A stretch of DNA of 11,367 bases from Euperipatoides rowelli (Eukaryota; Onychophora; Udeonychophora; Euonychophora; Peripatopsidae): assembly GCA_003024985.2 (NCBI GenBank), contig PXIH01S0013870.1. One strand, written 5' to 3'. Under the pieces are notes generated by a model that did not search any database, was not told where the DNA came from, and worked only from the letters and a program-made list of their open reading frames with translations. The position numbers were made by a program, and so were the translations under genes. Below are positions 1-8,865 of this stretch, in pieces (position 1 is the stretch's first letter; the number at the start of each line of letters is the position of its first letter).

Positions 1-866
1 TACACACTTAATTTTATCAAAACTTTGAATAAATAGATGAGATACACCATACAGTACTTACTGAATTTAAGGATATTATGATGATGTCAAAATGTTAGCA
101 ATTAATGTTTAAAAATGATCAAGAAAGTGGAATACAGATAATTGTTGTTTAATTTTTATACAAATTTAATTTAACATGTTTATGGAATAATACAATTTAA
201 CTATTACTAAAATTTCTCAAATTACATGATCAATTATTTGAAATAACATGGTTGCAAAAAAAAAAAAAAAAACAATTATGTAGTATAATAGTTTTAGTTT
301 AGATTAACAATAAGACAATGAAAATCTGTGAAACGAGAAAGTAAGTTTCTATGCTTTTATCAATATTATGATTGTCTGAGAAAAAATAATTCATTTATTT
401 ATTTCCTATTGATTTAAATTCTTTATGGGAATGCTAGTCTATGAATAAATGGTATGCCTTTGAAAAATTCAAATATCTTTCTTTAGCAAACGCACAATAG
501 TAAAAAAGGCGATTAGAACTAATAATAAAGAGTTTCAATAGGTTGATTGCCTTTAACCGTTTCCACTCAAATTTCGATTATACTAGCAAATAAGACCGTT
601 AAACGGGAATCAAACATTTTTTTTTGTTTAAGCCCTTTTTATCTAAGAGAAACCACTTAAAGTTTCTAAAAATAGTTCCCATGCTAATCTTTTAATCTCA
701 TTACACGGACATCCAACCTTTTATTTTTTGTTTTTATATCGCAATGATCTAAGAGAAAAAAAAAGTTTTAAATAAGCCCATTAGATGGCACTGTTACTGG
801 CTTCGGAACACGCTATTCCAATTAGTAGGCTATATAGGATTATAAAAGTTTCTCTTTCACTCCACT

Positions 867-883
867 GTCGATTAAAAATCGAC
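867..883. repeat. Short perfect hairpin
   Basis: GTCGATT and AATCGAC form a perfect 7-bp stem around a 3-nt AAA loop. There is no adjacent gene or T-tract that would give it an obvious role, and it may be a chance palindrome in AT-rich DNA. Confidence 0.35.
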
Positions 884-1540
884 ATTTTTCTCTTCAATTT
901 AACAATCATTGTTATATTGTTAGCCTCAAAAATGCTTCAAATTTGTAAAATTTATGTGCAAAAGGACTAAAATAAATTTGTTTTTAATCCATACCAAATG
1001 ATTAAAAAAAATAAATAAATGAAAATCAGCAAATTTAAAAGAATTCTATCGTGTAAAAAAAAATTGGAGTATAACAAAACCATATATATTAAAATAATTG
1101 GAGTAGAAAGGGGTAATAGATCTCCATAAAGACTCACTTTTCATTAAATAGAAACAAAATTTTTACATGTTCTCACAATAGGCCTATTGGAGGAGGTAAA
1201 AATAAGATATAAAAACAATAAAATCTTAATCAATACCAACAATGTCAATACCAATCTTAATGTAATAAAACAAATAAAAGCCATCTAGGCAACTTGCAAA
1301 AACTTCATAATCAAAGTAACTTGTGGTTTGCTTTCTATGAAAAAAAAAGACTACAAACCTTTAATATACTGAGAAGCAATGGTAATAATCTCTGGGAGTT
1401 TTATAACTCGTATGAAGAAACGGTATAACATCTGTTTCTGCCTGCACAAAAATATATTACATTGTACAAACTTTCTTAATCAAAGTCAATTTAAATTACA
1501 ATCAATGAGAAAAATCTATATATGGAATGTTAGAACAAAT

Positions 1541-1565
1541 ACCTGGGTGGTGGGGGGGGGGGGGG
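1541..1565 (+). repeat. Poly-G tract (G14) with flanking G-runs
   Basis: A run of 14 G (1552-1565) is preceded by GGG and GG runs at 1545-1550. It stands out sharply from the AT-rich surroundings. Such a tract could form a G-quadruplex on the plus strand and is prone to length change. It may also be a sequencing or assembly weak point. Confidence 0.8.
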
Positions 1566-1678
1566 ATTCTGTCTGTGTTGTATGGGATATGGAAGACAAG
1601 ATGCAGGATTCTTTTTGAACAAGCTAAAATTGAAATTTTTTTCTAGTTTCATCTCAGAAACTATATTGCAAATCCATA

Positions 1679-1686
1679 CTGTAGAC
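1679..1686. repeat. Left target-site duplication of hAT element
   Basis: CTGTAGAC lies immediately before the left CAG terminus and is repeated exactly after the right terminus. Confidence 0.92.
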
Positions 1687-2840
1687 CAGCATTTCCCAAT
1701 TAAATTTAGCCACGGAACCCTTTTATATTTTATAAAATATTAATGGAACCCCTATATATTTTAGTGTAGCTTGCACATAAAAAAAAAAAAAATGCGCCGC
1801 ATTCAAAAAATTTTTTGTTCAAAGTCAAATACCTTTAAATTTGTCCTCTTTCATGCCCCTTAAATAAATGCAGTCTCCCTGTTTTTTTATAATGTCTTTG
1901 CCCTGTATACGTGTTGTCATGGGAAAAATGATAGTTTCCTCAAACTATTTATTTATTCTAAAACATTTAAGCCTAGGCTTATACACAATGCTAATATGAA
2001 CAGTCTGATATACAGTTATTACGAAGAGTCTGATATAATTATTTTTAATTATATCAAACTATTTTTTTTTAAATTTTATTACAACAAATAAAATTTGTAG
2101 AAACTATATTAGTATTTCATGATATAAATGTTTTTAATACAGAGAAACACAGATACTATAACAAAATCTTTGTTTATTATTATTAGTATAAAAAAATACA
2201 AAAATAAAATTGAAAATTTAAAAAATATGAGTTTGTTTCACTTTTTCACGTGCGTATTACCGATACAAATTACAAACACAGAGCTTAACCAATCACAGTG
2301 CATAACCACTCACAGCTGTTTGCATGATATTTTTAAGTCAGTGGTTTGCTGTATTATTTACTGTAGGTAGATATAGTAGTTGTATACAGCTGTTATTTGT
2401 AGGTTATGGATTACATACAAAGGCAGTTTATTATTATTATTGGGTTTATTAATAAAACAATTTAAATTACATGGTATAAAATACGATGTGAATATAAAGA
2501 TCTTAGCACAGTTCATTTAATCCACAAGCTGTGCAGTAAAATTCCGGACCCAAATATTGTCTTTTATATTTCTAGCTCCGTAGCTCGTTGGTTTCTACTC
2601 TGTGACAAAACTACAATATTTTTTAATCAAATTTTAAACAATATTAGTATTATTTATGGAATTTTGATAATTTAGACATTTATTCTAGAAAAGAAAATGT
2701 AATTATTTAGCTTTATTGTGCTACAATATTTTTAACTTTTAATGTACAAAATGTTTTAAATTTTCTCATTTTTTCGCGGAACCCTTGATTTTGTCTCACG
2801 GAACCCCAGGGTTCCGGGGAACACCAATTGGGAAACGCTG
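1687..2840. mobile_element. Non-autonomous hAT-superfamily DNA transposon
   Basis: The ends are inverted repeats: CAGCATTTCCCAATT on the left and, reverse-complemented, CAGCGTTTCCCAATT on the right, 14 of 15 identical. The element is flanked on both sides by the identical 8-bp sequence CTGTAGAC (1679-1686 and 2841-2848), the duplication length typical of hAT insertions. CAG...CTG ends are also typical. Subterminal copies of GGAACCC occur near both ends (1714-1720, 1745-1751, 2778-2784, 2800-2806, and inverted at 2809-2815), as expected of transposase-binding repeats in this superfamily. The 1154-bp interior has no frame resembling a hAT transposase; the 80-codon ATG frame at 2128-2370 looks like chance. 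It would therefore depend on an enzyme encoded elsewhere. The perfect duplication suggests a relatively recent insertion. Confidence 0.92.
2800..2815. repeat. Subterminal palindrome inside hAT right end
   Basis: GGAACCC and GGGTTCC face each other around a 2-nt centre, 25 bp inside the right terminus. The same GGAACCC heptamer recurs at both ends, so this is plausibly a paired transposase-binding site or a structural element of the end. That role is inferred from how hAT ends are usually organised. Confidence 0.6.
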
Positions 2841-2848
2841 CTGTAGAC
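2841..2848. repeat. Right target-site duplication of hAT element
   Basis: CTGTAGAC lies immediately after the right CTG terminus and is an exact copy of the left flank. Confidence 0.92.
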
Positions 2849-3264
2849 TAATTTATTTGTACAGAAATCCATATGAAAAAATTGTGGTTTACAACAACAA
2901 TTTATTTGTAAAGATTAAAATGGGAATTATCTCATTTGAATTTCTTGTTTTTTTTTTCTTTTGAATTCTCTTAATGATGATTTTTATCTTAAACCTTTTG
3001 AACTTTATCTATAAGTGCTTTTTTGTTTTATTTGTTTCTCTAACCATCCTTTTGTTTTTTTCTTTCTGTGAGCCCTTATAAATGAAAAAAGTTCCTCTGC
3101 TTATTTTCTTGTTTGTGATCCACAAGTGTATGGGATCTTATCATTAAAACTTTTATTTTAACCATCTGTCTAACTTACACATAACTTGCTCACATTTGCA
3201 ACTAGAGTGTATATCCATTTTATTTGTAACATAAAACTTTATAATTTTAATAAAATAAAAATAT
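2849..3264. other. AT-rich stretch between hAT element and LINE fragment
   Basis: No gene is recognised. About 2940-3110 is strongly pyrimidine-rich on the plus strand, so minus-strand translation gives lysine-rich low-complexity peptides broken by stops. The 67-codon plus-strand ATG frame at 3186-3389 runs into the antisense LINE fragment and is not a real gene. Confidence 0.55.
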
Positions 3265-3691
3265 GGTTTGTTGCACTCCAAAGTTCCTGTACTGACATTC
3301 CAGTAGCATCTTTGATCGCATCTTCCTATTTTCCTTCTTCACTCTACCTTGCTAAGCATAGCCTAATTGATTTCTCAATAGAGTTTTAAGCACACATCAC
3401 ATGCCTAAAATATGTCAGTTTCTGCTTGAGCACTCTTCGACTCCAGAGTGAGATAGGTATAATTTGATCCAGAACCGATTGTTTGTTCTTTCTAGTGGTC
3501 CAAGGACTCCTTAACAGCCTTCTCCAGCACCACTTTTTAAATAAGTTGATCTTTCTCTTCTTTTACACAGAGTCCAACTCTCCCATCCATACATCACCAC
3601 CGGAAAGACCTTGAAGAAAAATAAGCACATGATCTGCATAATGTAAATTACCTGTTGTTTAGTCCCTTGATCTCAATTTTACCCATATTTT
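3265..3691 (-). pseudogene. Decayed LINE reverse transcriptase fragment (internal deletion)
   Basis: Minus-strand translation gives recognisable pieces of a non-LTR retrotransposon reverse transcriptase. First comes KIEIKGLNN then NLHYADHVLIF (about 3680-3615), matching the region around the YADD catalytic motif, with the second Asp changed to His (3629-3640). This runs directly into KVFPVVMYGWESWTL (about 3616-3572), which normally lies roughly 100 residues further on, so an internal stretch is deleted. After a frameshift come WCWRRLLRSPWTTRKNKQSV and LKQKLTYFRHVMCA, then a stop, frameshifts, and finally DAIKDATGMSVQELWSA near the low-coordinate end. These blocks are typical of the C-terminal part of RTE/BovB-like and related LINE polymerases; the clade is uncertain. 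No 3' tail or target duplication is visible. It is clearly dead. Confidence 0.88.
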
Positions 3692-3825
3692 GTTAGTATG
3701 TGATACTTTGTAGGATGGCACATTTATTGGTCATAGCAAAATATTTTCATAAATATTTTTTTCAATAAATTTTTATTTAATTACAGAATTATTGCATTTT
3801 AAACTATCAAAAATTATAACAAATG

Positions 3826-3863
3826 TATAAAAATACAATAGCATTTTAAAATGTATTTTTATA
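3826..3863. repeat. Inverted repeat with 11-bp perfect arms
   Basis: TATAAAAATAC (3826-3836) and GTATTTTTATA (3853-3863) are perfect inverted copies separated by 16 nt, which themselves contain the palindrome ATTTTAAAAT. It could be a degenerate miniature element or a simple AT palindrome. No target duplication stands out. Confidence 0.5.
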
Positions 3864-3920
3864 AGAATGTAAAACTACCTTGGTATTGTAATGTTTCAAT
3901 CTGCCATTATAACAGAGAAA

Positions 3921-4021
3921 ATGGCTGATTTTGACCCAAAAAGAACACTCACAAATGAAAAAAAATACAATGGTTTCTAGACAACTGGAGCGATGATGAG
4001 GATTCAGATCATGATTATTAA
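3921..4021 (+). pseudogene. Short acidic N-terminal-like peptide, frameshifted, unidentified
   Basis: An ATG at 3921 opens MADFDPKRTLTNEKK. A single frame change in the A-run at 3957-3965 then gives QWFLDNWSDDEDSDHDY and TAA at 4019-4021. The order, a basic/Thr-rich stretch followed by a Ser-Asp-Glu-rich tract, resembles the N-terminus of piggyBac-like transposases, but acidic tracts are common and no catalytic region follows. The frameshift lies in a homopolymer, so it could be a sequence error. The ATG frame at 3846-4145 on the opposite strand is probably its shadow. The assignment is tentative; it may be chance. Confidence 0.25.
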
Positions 4022-5219
4022 TTTCACAGCCTTTTCTTTTTTTGGATTTTTTTAATGCTATGTAGATTGTGTTGAATGTAGGAAAGTGTAACTGAGTGTG
4101 TGAATGTGGAGTGCTTTTAGGTATCCCTACCTGTGAATTAATCATTAGATGATGTTAAGATAAAAGCTAGTATCTGTGCATAGGTCAAAATAACAATGAA
4201 CAACTGAATAGAATAATACTGGTTATTTAATTATATAGTAGGCTATATAATTGGTCAGACACTATACATGATGATTTAGCATTACTTTAGCTATAAAGTT
4301 TAAATTGGAATTCAGAATATTAGAACAATAATGGATATGCCTTTAATATTCAATGTTAGTAGTTATATGTCTACAAAAGATGGATACTTTAATACAATAT
4401 GTACAGCAAGCATAGTGATGCATTAAATCTGAATGATAGTACAAAGTTCATGTTCCAGACATCATATATCAGTAATACTTTTGGACAATGTGAGTTTTTT
4501 AAGTTACACCTGGGCTAGTTAAGAACTTAATATGCTTATATTAGGTTTTTGGCTAGGCACCACTAAATATGATACAATAAACAAATGGTGTATGTTTAAC
4601 ACTGTGAGATGATGAGACTGCATAAATGATGGCAAGATATGGGCAAATGGTTTACACAGGCTTTCATTCAACTCTCAATCTATATTCTTGATATGTTGCA
4701 ATGTGCTAGTGAAGTAATAGTTATCACCTATATTTTAGGTGCTCATAATTGAACAATCATACACATTTGTAGTTTAAATAATATTAGGGTATTATTATAT
4801 TATAAATATCTGTAGTGAACTTCAGGACTCGTGATTGATTACAGTGCTTTAGAATACTGCTTCAAATTTTGTGTCATTACATTAACTGAATACTGGATAT
4901 ATTTGTTGTATTACTAGTGCTGAGATATTAAGTTTTTTACTTTATACCTAGACTTATATCTCTTTCGTAAGCTATCATTTCACTCATTCCAAATAAATCT
5001 GAAATTAAATTATTTAAATGCACTTGTGTTGTAATTTGTCACACACATTCAACTATTATGTACTCATAAATTTCAACGTTGCCTCTTACCAGAAATACAA
5101 TCTCCCCCTGTTCAGATGCTATATTTCTTGATCAAATCACTGTACGTATTTTTTACTTCCACTAGAATGATCGATTATGCGTTATTTCCATACCAGATAT
5201 AGGTATATAGGTGAGAACA
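4022..5219. other. AT-rich non-coding stretch
   Basis: I see no recognisable coding region, RNA gene or transposon terminus in this stretch. Stops are frequent in all frames. It is best described as intron or intergenic sequence. Confidence 0.55.
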
Positions 5220-5440
5220 ACTCTTTTACCTCTTCACCACGTTAATCAAAGTGTCATGGTGGCTTGCGTAAACTGGAATACAAAAGAACAGGATGCTGTA
5301 GCGTCACATGCTTTCGTGAAACTGAAACATTACAATAGTGAGATCTGTGGGTGATCCCTTCTGGCTTCTCCTACAGTCTGTTGTTCATCTCATAGCCTCA
5401 ACATCTACAATATCCTGTTCAAATTTCATAACAATGTCTG
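5220..5440 (-). other. GC-richer island with a possible small exon
   Basis: This block has a more even base composition than its surroundings. On the minus strand a pyrimidine-rich tract ending GGTTCAG (AG at 5439-5438) forms a good acceptor. It is followed by a frame reading IVMKFEQDIVDVEAMR and TGA (5435-5385). The peptide looks protein-like but I cannot assign it to a family. Translation beyond the TGA has no long open frame. It could be a short terminal exon, an alternative exon or a conserved non-coding element. Confidence 0.25.
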
Positions 5441-6800
5441 AACCAAAAACAACAACAATACACACCATTTCAAAACTAATTCAATGTAGATGTTAGTAAA
5501 ACACTAGATAATATTAATACATTAATATAAACAATGACTAAAAATTTACATAAAGATGCATTTATACTGAGACTAATTGAACATTAATATGTTTGGAATT
5601 TTGTCACCTATTTAGTTTACCACTGTAAGTATAAAAGGGGAGAGGCTTATGGGATTGCAAAATTCCTACAGATTGCATTTTTATAAAGAACTTAAATTAA
5701 ATTTCAAATATAGTATTTTATCTTTATAATGGTATATACTGGTATTACATATTTACATAAAAATTTAGTACTTTATAAGACATTAACAAAATTGGTTAAA
5801 ATAATCAAAATGGTGGAGATAAATGAGCACACAACTAACATTTTTATCGGATGGGAAGGGTTAAAAAATGTAGACTTGATTGTTGTTTAAAGTTCTTGAC
5901 ACTCTATGTATCCTACTCTCAAATTTTGTTAATAAAAGACTCCATCTACACCTAAAACAATAATTTATACAATAGATGAAAGTACATTCAAATTATTTCC
6001 ATATTTTATCTATTCTGCTCATGCAGTTGTGTTGCATTAGCTAAAGGCAGAACATGTCGAATAAAAAAAAATCCAGATATAAAAAAGTTATAAAGTACTG
6101 TATTTTATTTTGCCCACCCCAAACTTATCCAAACTTTAATTTTTGATTGTTATGTAGAATATATAAATATTTAATAGAAAGTTGCAAGGTTAAAAGAAAC
6201 ACAAATTAAACATTTGAAATATAATAAAATTGAATTGGATACATTTTAAAAATTGTGCAGTTCTATGGTCAGTTCGAGACTTGTTATTATTCTCAGACCT
6301 TAAATTTTGAGAATATGTGACCTATGATAATGTCTAATACCTTTAAAAGCCTAGTAAATATGACAAGGTTTTCATTTTTCATTTTTTTAGTATTTTGTTT
6401 ACAAAACTTGAAGAGAGTACAATAATTTTTTTTGCATTATTTATGTTACAAAGTAAATTACAACTATAGGATACTGAAGCATCATATATATACACCAACT
6501 ATTCAAATATTATACCCTAGAATTTAGAAGACTTATGAAAATAGAATTTTTTTTTTATAACAAGCTGTACTCAAATAGGATTGTTTAAAATTGCTATCAA
6601 AGTTAATATCATCATTCCCAATTCTTCTTTAAGAAAAAGAAAAAAACTTATTTATCTTTTAAAATCTTGTAATTATAATCCAATAATTAATCAGAGCTAA
6701 AAAGTCATGTACCGTAGCTTGTGGCATCTATCATCTTATATTGCTTTTGCTGAGTTTAGAACCATGTATTGAGTATGTCATTTACATAGTGCTCTAGCTA
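5441..6800. other. AT-rich non-coding stretch
   Basis: No gene or mobile-element boundary is recognised. There are several A or T runs, for example near 6062-6071, 6426-6433 and 6547-6556. All frames are interrupted frequently. Confidence 0.55.
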
Positions 6801-6843
6801 TATTATTATTATTATTATTATTATTATTGTTATTATTATTATA
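6801..6843. repeat. (ATT)n microsatellite, LINE tail
   Basis: A nearly uninterrupted ATT array with one TTG variant unit occupies about 43 bp. It sits exactly where the 3' tail of the minus-strand LINE is expected, so it is best read as that element's tail and not an independent microsatellite. Confidence 0.85.
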
Positions 6844-7026
6844 TTGGTTTTATTGTCTAAATTAACATTGAATACAAATTAAAATTAGACTCTTTGCCCT
6901 CTAGGGATATAAAGCCTAATTACTATAATAAAGATTAGGTAAATAAATTCAAAATTAAAGGACTTCAGTATGACAGTTTGTTATCTATATTATCTTCATC
7001 ATGTAATTTGAATAGAGGATGTATGA

Positions 7027-7365
7027 CTACTTACAAACAGGATTAGTTTCATTTAATAATTTTATCATATTAATTATGGATGAATTTCCATATCTATTGG
7101 ACTTACATTTTGGAACTATGAATTTATCTGCTTTTCTTGTTAATCGATTGATAATTTGAACATGTTTTTTGGGCAACATCTGAGGAAAGACTTTGGAAAA
7201 GGAGGTAGCAAAGTTCAAAGAAAGTGCCACCCTTTGGTGAAGTGAGTCCATATTTAAGTCCCATAAAGCTTTATCATAGGATACAAATTCATTACCCATA
7301 ATTAATCTTAGTGCTCATCTTAGTATAGCCTCTATTGCTGAATCTTGTTCTTTTGTTAACTAGAA
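7027..7365 (-). pseudogene. LINE polymerase C-terminal tail, one internal stop
   Basis: The open part (7299-7027, ending TAG) reads through MGNEFVSYDKALWDLNMDSL, then RVALSLNFATSF and LTRKADKFIVPKCKSNRYGN, ending IINMIKLLNETNPVCK. These blocks match the C-terminal extension of jockey/I/CR1-like LINE polymerases: an A-L-R-I-I-x-G-N-E-Y type block, L-x-x-R-x-x-L-x-x-x-F-A, and T-R-x-x-x-K-F-x-x-P-x-x-x-x-x-R-Y-x-x-S. The same frame continues upstream as LTKEQDSAIEAILR, one TGA (7314-7312, plausibly from CGA), then ALRLI. The ATG at 7299 is therefore an internal methionine and not a start. Further upstream the match fades near 7385. The polymerase core, catalytic motifs and endonuclease are absent, so it is non-functional. 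Confidence 0.85.
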
Positions 7366-7395
7366 AGATATAACAGATGTACCCCAGTTTATGCA

Positions 7396-7789
7396 TCTTC
7401 ATTTTACGGACCTCACATATACGGGCATACTTGCAGTAGCACTATATACCGGTTTACAAAAGCGCATCTGACAAGAATGGACACTTCTAGTCATATTCGA
7501 ATAAAAAAAAACACATTTTGTTTTATTTTAGAAAAAGATATTAAAAAATAAAAATTTATTTCATATACAAGTAACACTCGTTTAGCTTTAAAAAATAACA
7601 TCCAATTAAAATAGAGATCATTAATAAATTTCTTTAATTGTTAAAACAATACTAATTAAAAACAAATTATAAATTGAATTTTATTTTTACCAGTTTACTG
7701 AAATCTCAACACCCCTTCCTCTTAAAGTGGAATTTTACTATGTTTATTTCATTAATAAGCTTGTAGCAAATGATTTTGATTGTATCATT
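7396..7789. other. AT-rich stretch between LINE tail and second hAT element
   Basis: No gene is recognised. The first part (about 7381-7430) has repeated ACGG-type motifs (TTTTACGGACC, ATATACGGGCA) that recall terminal repeats of pogo/Tigger-like elements, but no matching inverted partner was found. The rest is A/T-rich. Confidence 0.45.
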
Positions 7790-7797
7790 GTTTAAAG

Positions 7798-8436
7798 CAG
7801 CTATGTTCAACCAAAACTGTTTGTTGGGCTGATAAAAAATATTAGGCCTACTGGTCTATTATGAGTCGCACAACTAAAAATAGGCAAAAAATTAATCACA
7901 ATATTTTGTTTTAATGATTAAAAGGAACCACAATATGTTTATGTTACTATTAAAAATACACACGTCTTATAGATGCAACTGAACTAGACAGCTTTAGTTA
8001 ATAAAACAGCATGCACACTGACTCAGATCGGACCTGCACAGAAACGATTGTCATTAATCAACAGAATTGGCGCACACTGAATCGATCACTACAGTTTCGG
8101 TTTCTTCATGGAATTTGAAATCAAGTTTATACTTGCATGAAATGCAGGCGCTCAATGCAATTTGAATATTCAAATATAACTGCCATAACTGCTGTTATAT
8201 TTAATCTGTGCGTACATAGGGCATTCAGTCATTAGTCATCACCTGATATCGGACACACACAATTTACTCGCACATGGCTTTTTACTCGCTAAAGCCGCTT
8301 GCGTGCAATACTATTTTTTTTTAATTTATGAATAACAAAATGCAAAATATATAGGCAGCTGCACACTTCAGAAGGCCCACAGAAAAACTTCAATTGGACC
8401 GTTTTCAGCCCAAGGGCCACATGTTGGACCTGGCTG
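7798..8436. mobile_element. Older non-autonomous hAT-like element
   Basis: The left end CAGCTATGTTCAAC matches the reverse-complemented right end CAGCCAGGTCCAAC at 11 of 14 positions. Both ends share TTGGGCTGA about 25 bp further in (7824-7832 and, inverted, 8413-8405). The right end, with its GGGCCACATGTTGGACC, has the usual look of many hAT ends that carry GGCC-rich subterminal sequence. Flanks are GTTTAAAG (7790-7797) and ATTTAACG (8437-8444), agreeing at 6 of 8 positions, as expected for an aged 8-bp duplication. The 639-bp interior contains no transposase-like frame. The GC-richer, CpG-containing body differs from the flanking DNA. The terminus sequence differs from the element at 1687-2840, so it belongs to another family. 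Confidence 0.75.
8276..8296. repeat. Small hairpin inside second hAT element
   Basis: GGCTTT and AAAGCC form a perfect 6-bp stem around a 9-nt loop. It lies in the GC-richer body of the element and has no assigned role. Confidence 0.35.
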
Positions 8437-8780
8437 ATTTAACGAATGCCATTTATTACTCAAAATATTATTGTAAGTACTAAAGGGACATTAACTTTAT
8501 AACTATGTACAAACTGAATTAATAATTAAAAATAGCATGAAATATTAAATAACACTGTTTTCTAAAGTCATATTCAAGTTTCGTAAACAATTTTGGCAAA
8601 ATTAATAACCTAATGCTATAACATTTTGATCAATTGGATTCTAAACAATTTTTGCCTTGAACATTTACATTCTAAATAATAGTTAAATTTAACTGATTGC
8701 CACAAAAATCTAAAATAAGCCAGTTGAAATTTAAAAATTTAACAAAAATATTGAATTTTGCGAATTTAGGCAAAATTTTG
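8437..8780. other. AT-rich non-coding stretch
   Basis: Nothing coding is recognised between the right end of the second hAT element and the poly(A)-site region. All frames have frequent stops. Confidence 0.55.
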
Positions 8781-8834
8781 AAAAAAAAAACACACACACA
8801 AAAAAAAAAAACCCACCAGCCTTAAGTATTTATT
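8781..8834 (-). promoter_or_regulatory. Polyadenylation signal with U/GU-rich downstream element
   Basis: On the minus strand AATAAA (8834-8829) starts 31 nt after the stop codon of the upstream reading frame. It is followed about 17 nt later by T11, then GTGTGTGTG, then another T-run (8811-8781). Hexamer, gap and U/GU-rich tract occur in the order and spacing of a metazoan cleavage and polyadenylation site. The low-complexity tract could instead be a simple repeat that happens to fit. Confidence 0.55.
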
Positions 8835-8865
8835 GTATTTTGGAAAAAGTACAGATTCTTGACCA

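Larger units (their letters stand above)
1..1678. other. AT-rich non-coding stretch, no recognisable gene
   Basis: I find no gene here. The stretch has an A17 run at 256-272, further A or T runs near 617-626 and 752-762, a small perfect hairpin at 867-883, and the palindrome AATAGGCCTATT near 1178-1189. A 61-codon frame at 785-970 and a 79-codon frame at 1379-1618 start with ATG, but their products match no family I know and the second runs through a G14 tract, so both are treated as chance. This could be intergenic DNA or a long intron. Confidence 0.6.
6801..7395 (-). mobile_element. 5'-truncated LINE, 3' end with (AAT)n tail
   Basis: On the minus strand the fragment holds the end of the polymerase frame (about 7395-7027), then about 180 nt of 3' untranslated sequence. 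It ends in a microsatellite that reads (AAT)n on the element's sense strand (6843-6801), preceded by AATAAA. A simple-repeat tail at the 3' end together with loss of the 5' part is the normal outcome of target-primed reverse transcription for several non-LTR clades, such as I, jockey and CR1-like elements. I did not find a convincing target duplication. The protein differs from the LINE fragment at 3265-3691, so this is a separate family. Confidence 0.8.

Noticed and set aside
823-836. 14-bp sequence TAGTAGGCTATATA repeated at 4236-4249
   Set aside because: Similarity does not extend beyond the 14 bp, so it is likely coincidence or a trace of an unidentifiable repeat.
785-970. 61-codon ATG frame on the plus strand
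   Set aside because: The hydrophobic peptide matches no family I know, has no flanking gene signals, and is of a length expected by chance.
1379-1618. 79-codon ATG frame on the plus strand
   Set aside because: It translates the G14 run as polyglycine and otherwise looks like random AT-rich DNA.
2128-2370. 80-codon ATG frame inside the hAT element
   Set aside because: It shows no resemblance to hAT transposase or any other protein and is probably chance.
3186-3389. 67-codon plus-strand ATG frame
   Set aside because: Its second half is the antisense of the LINE polymerase fragment; it is a shadow.
3846-4145. 99-codon minus-strand ATG frame
   Set aside because: The peptide is low in complexity and not family-like; the opposite strand holds the more protein-like acidic peptide.
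6260-6300. tRNA or tRNA-derived SINE box (GGTCAGTTCGAGACTTG)
   Set aside because: It only loosely resembles a B box, and no A box or cloverleaf can be drawn around it.
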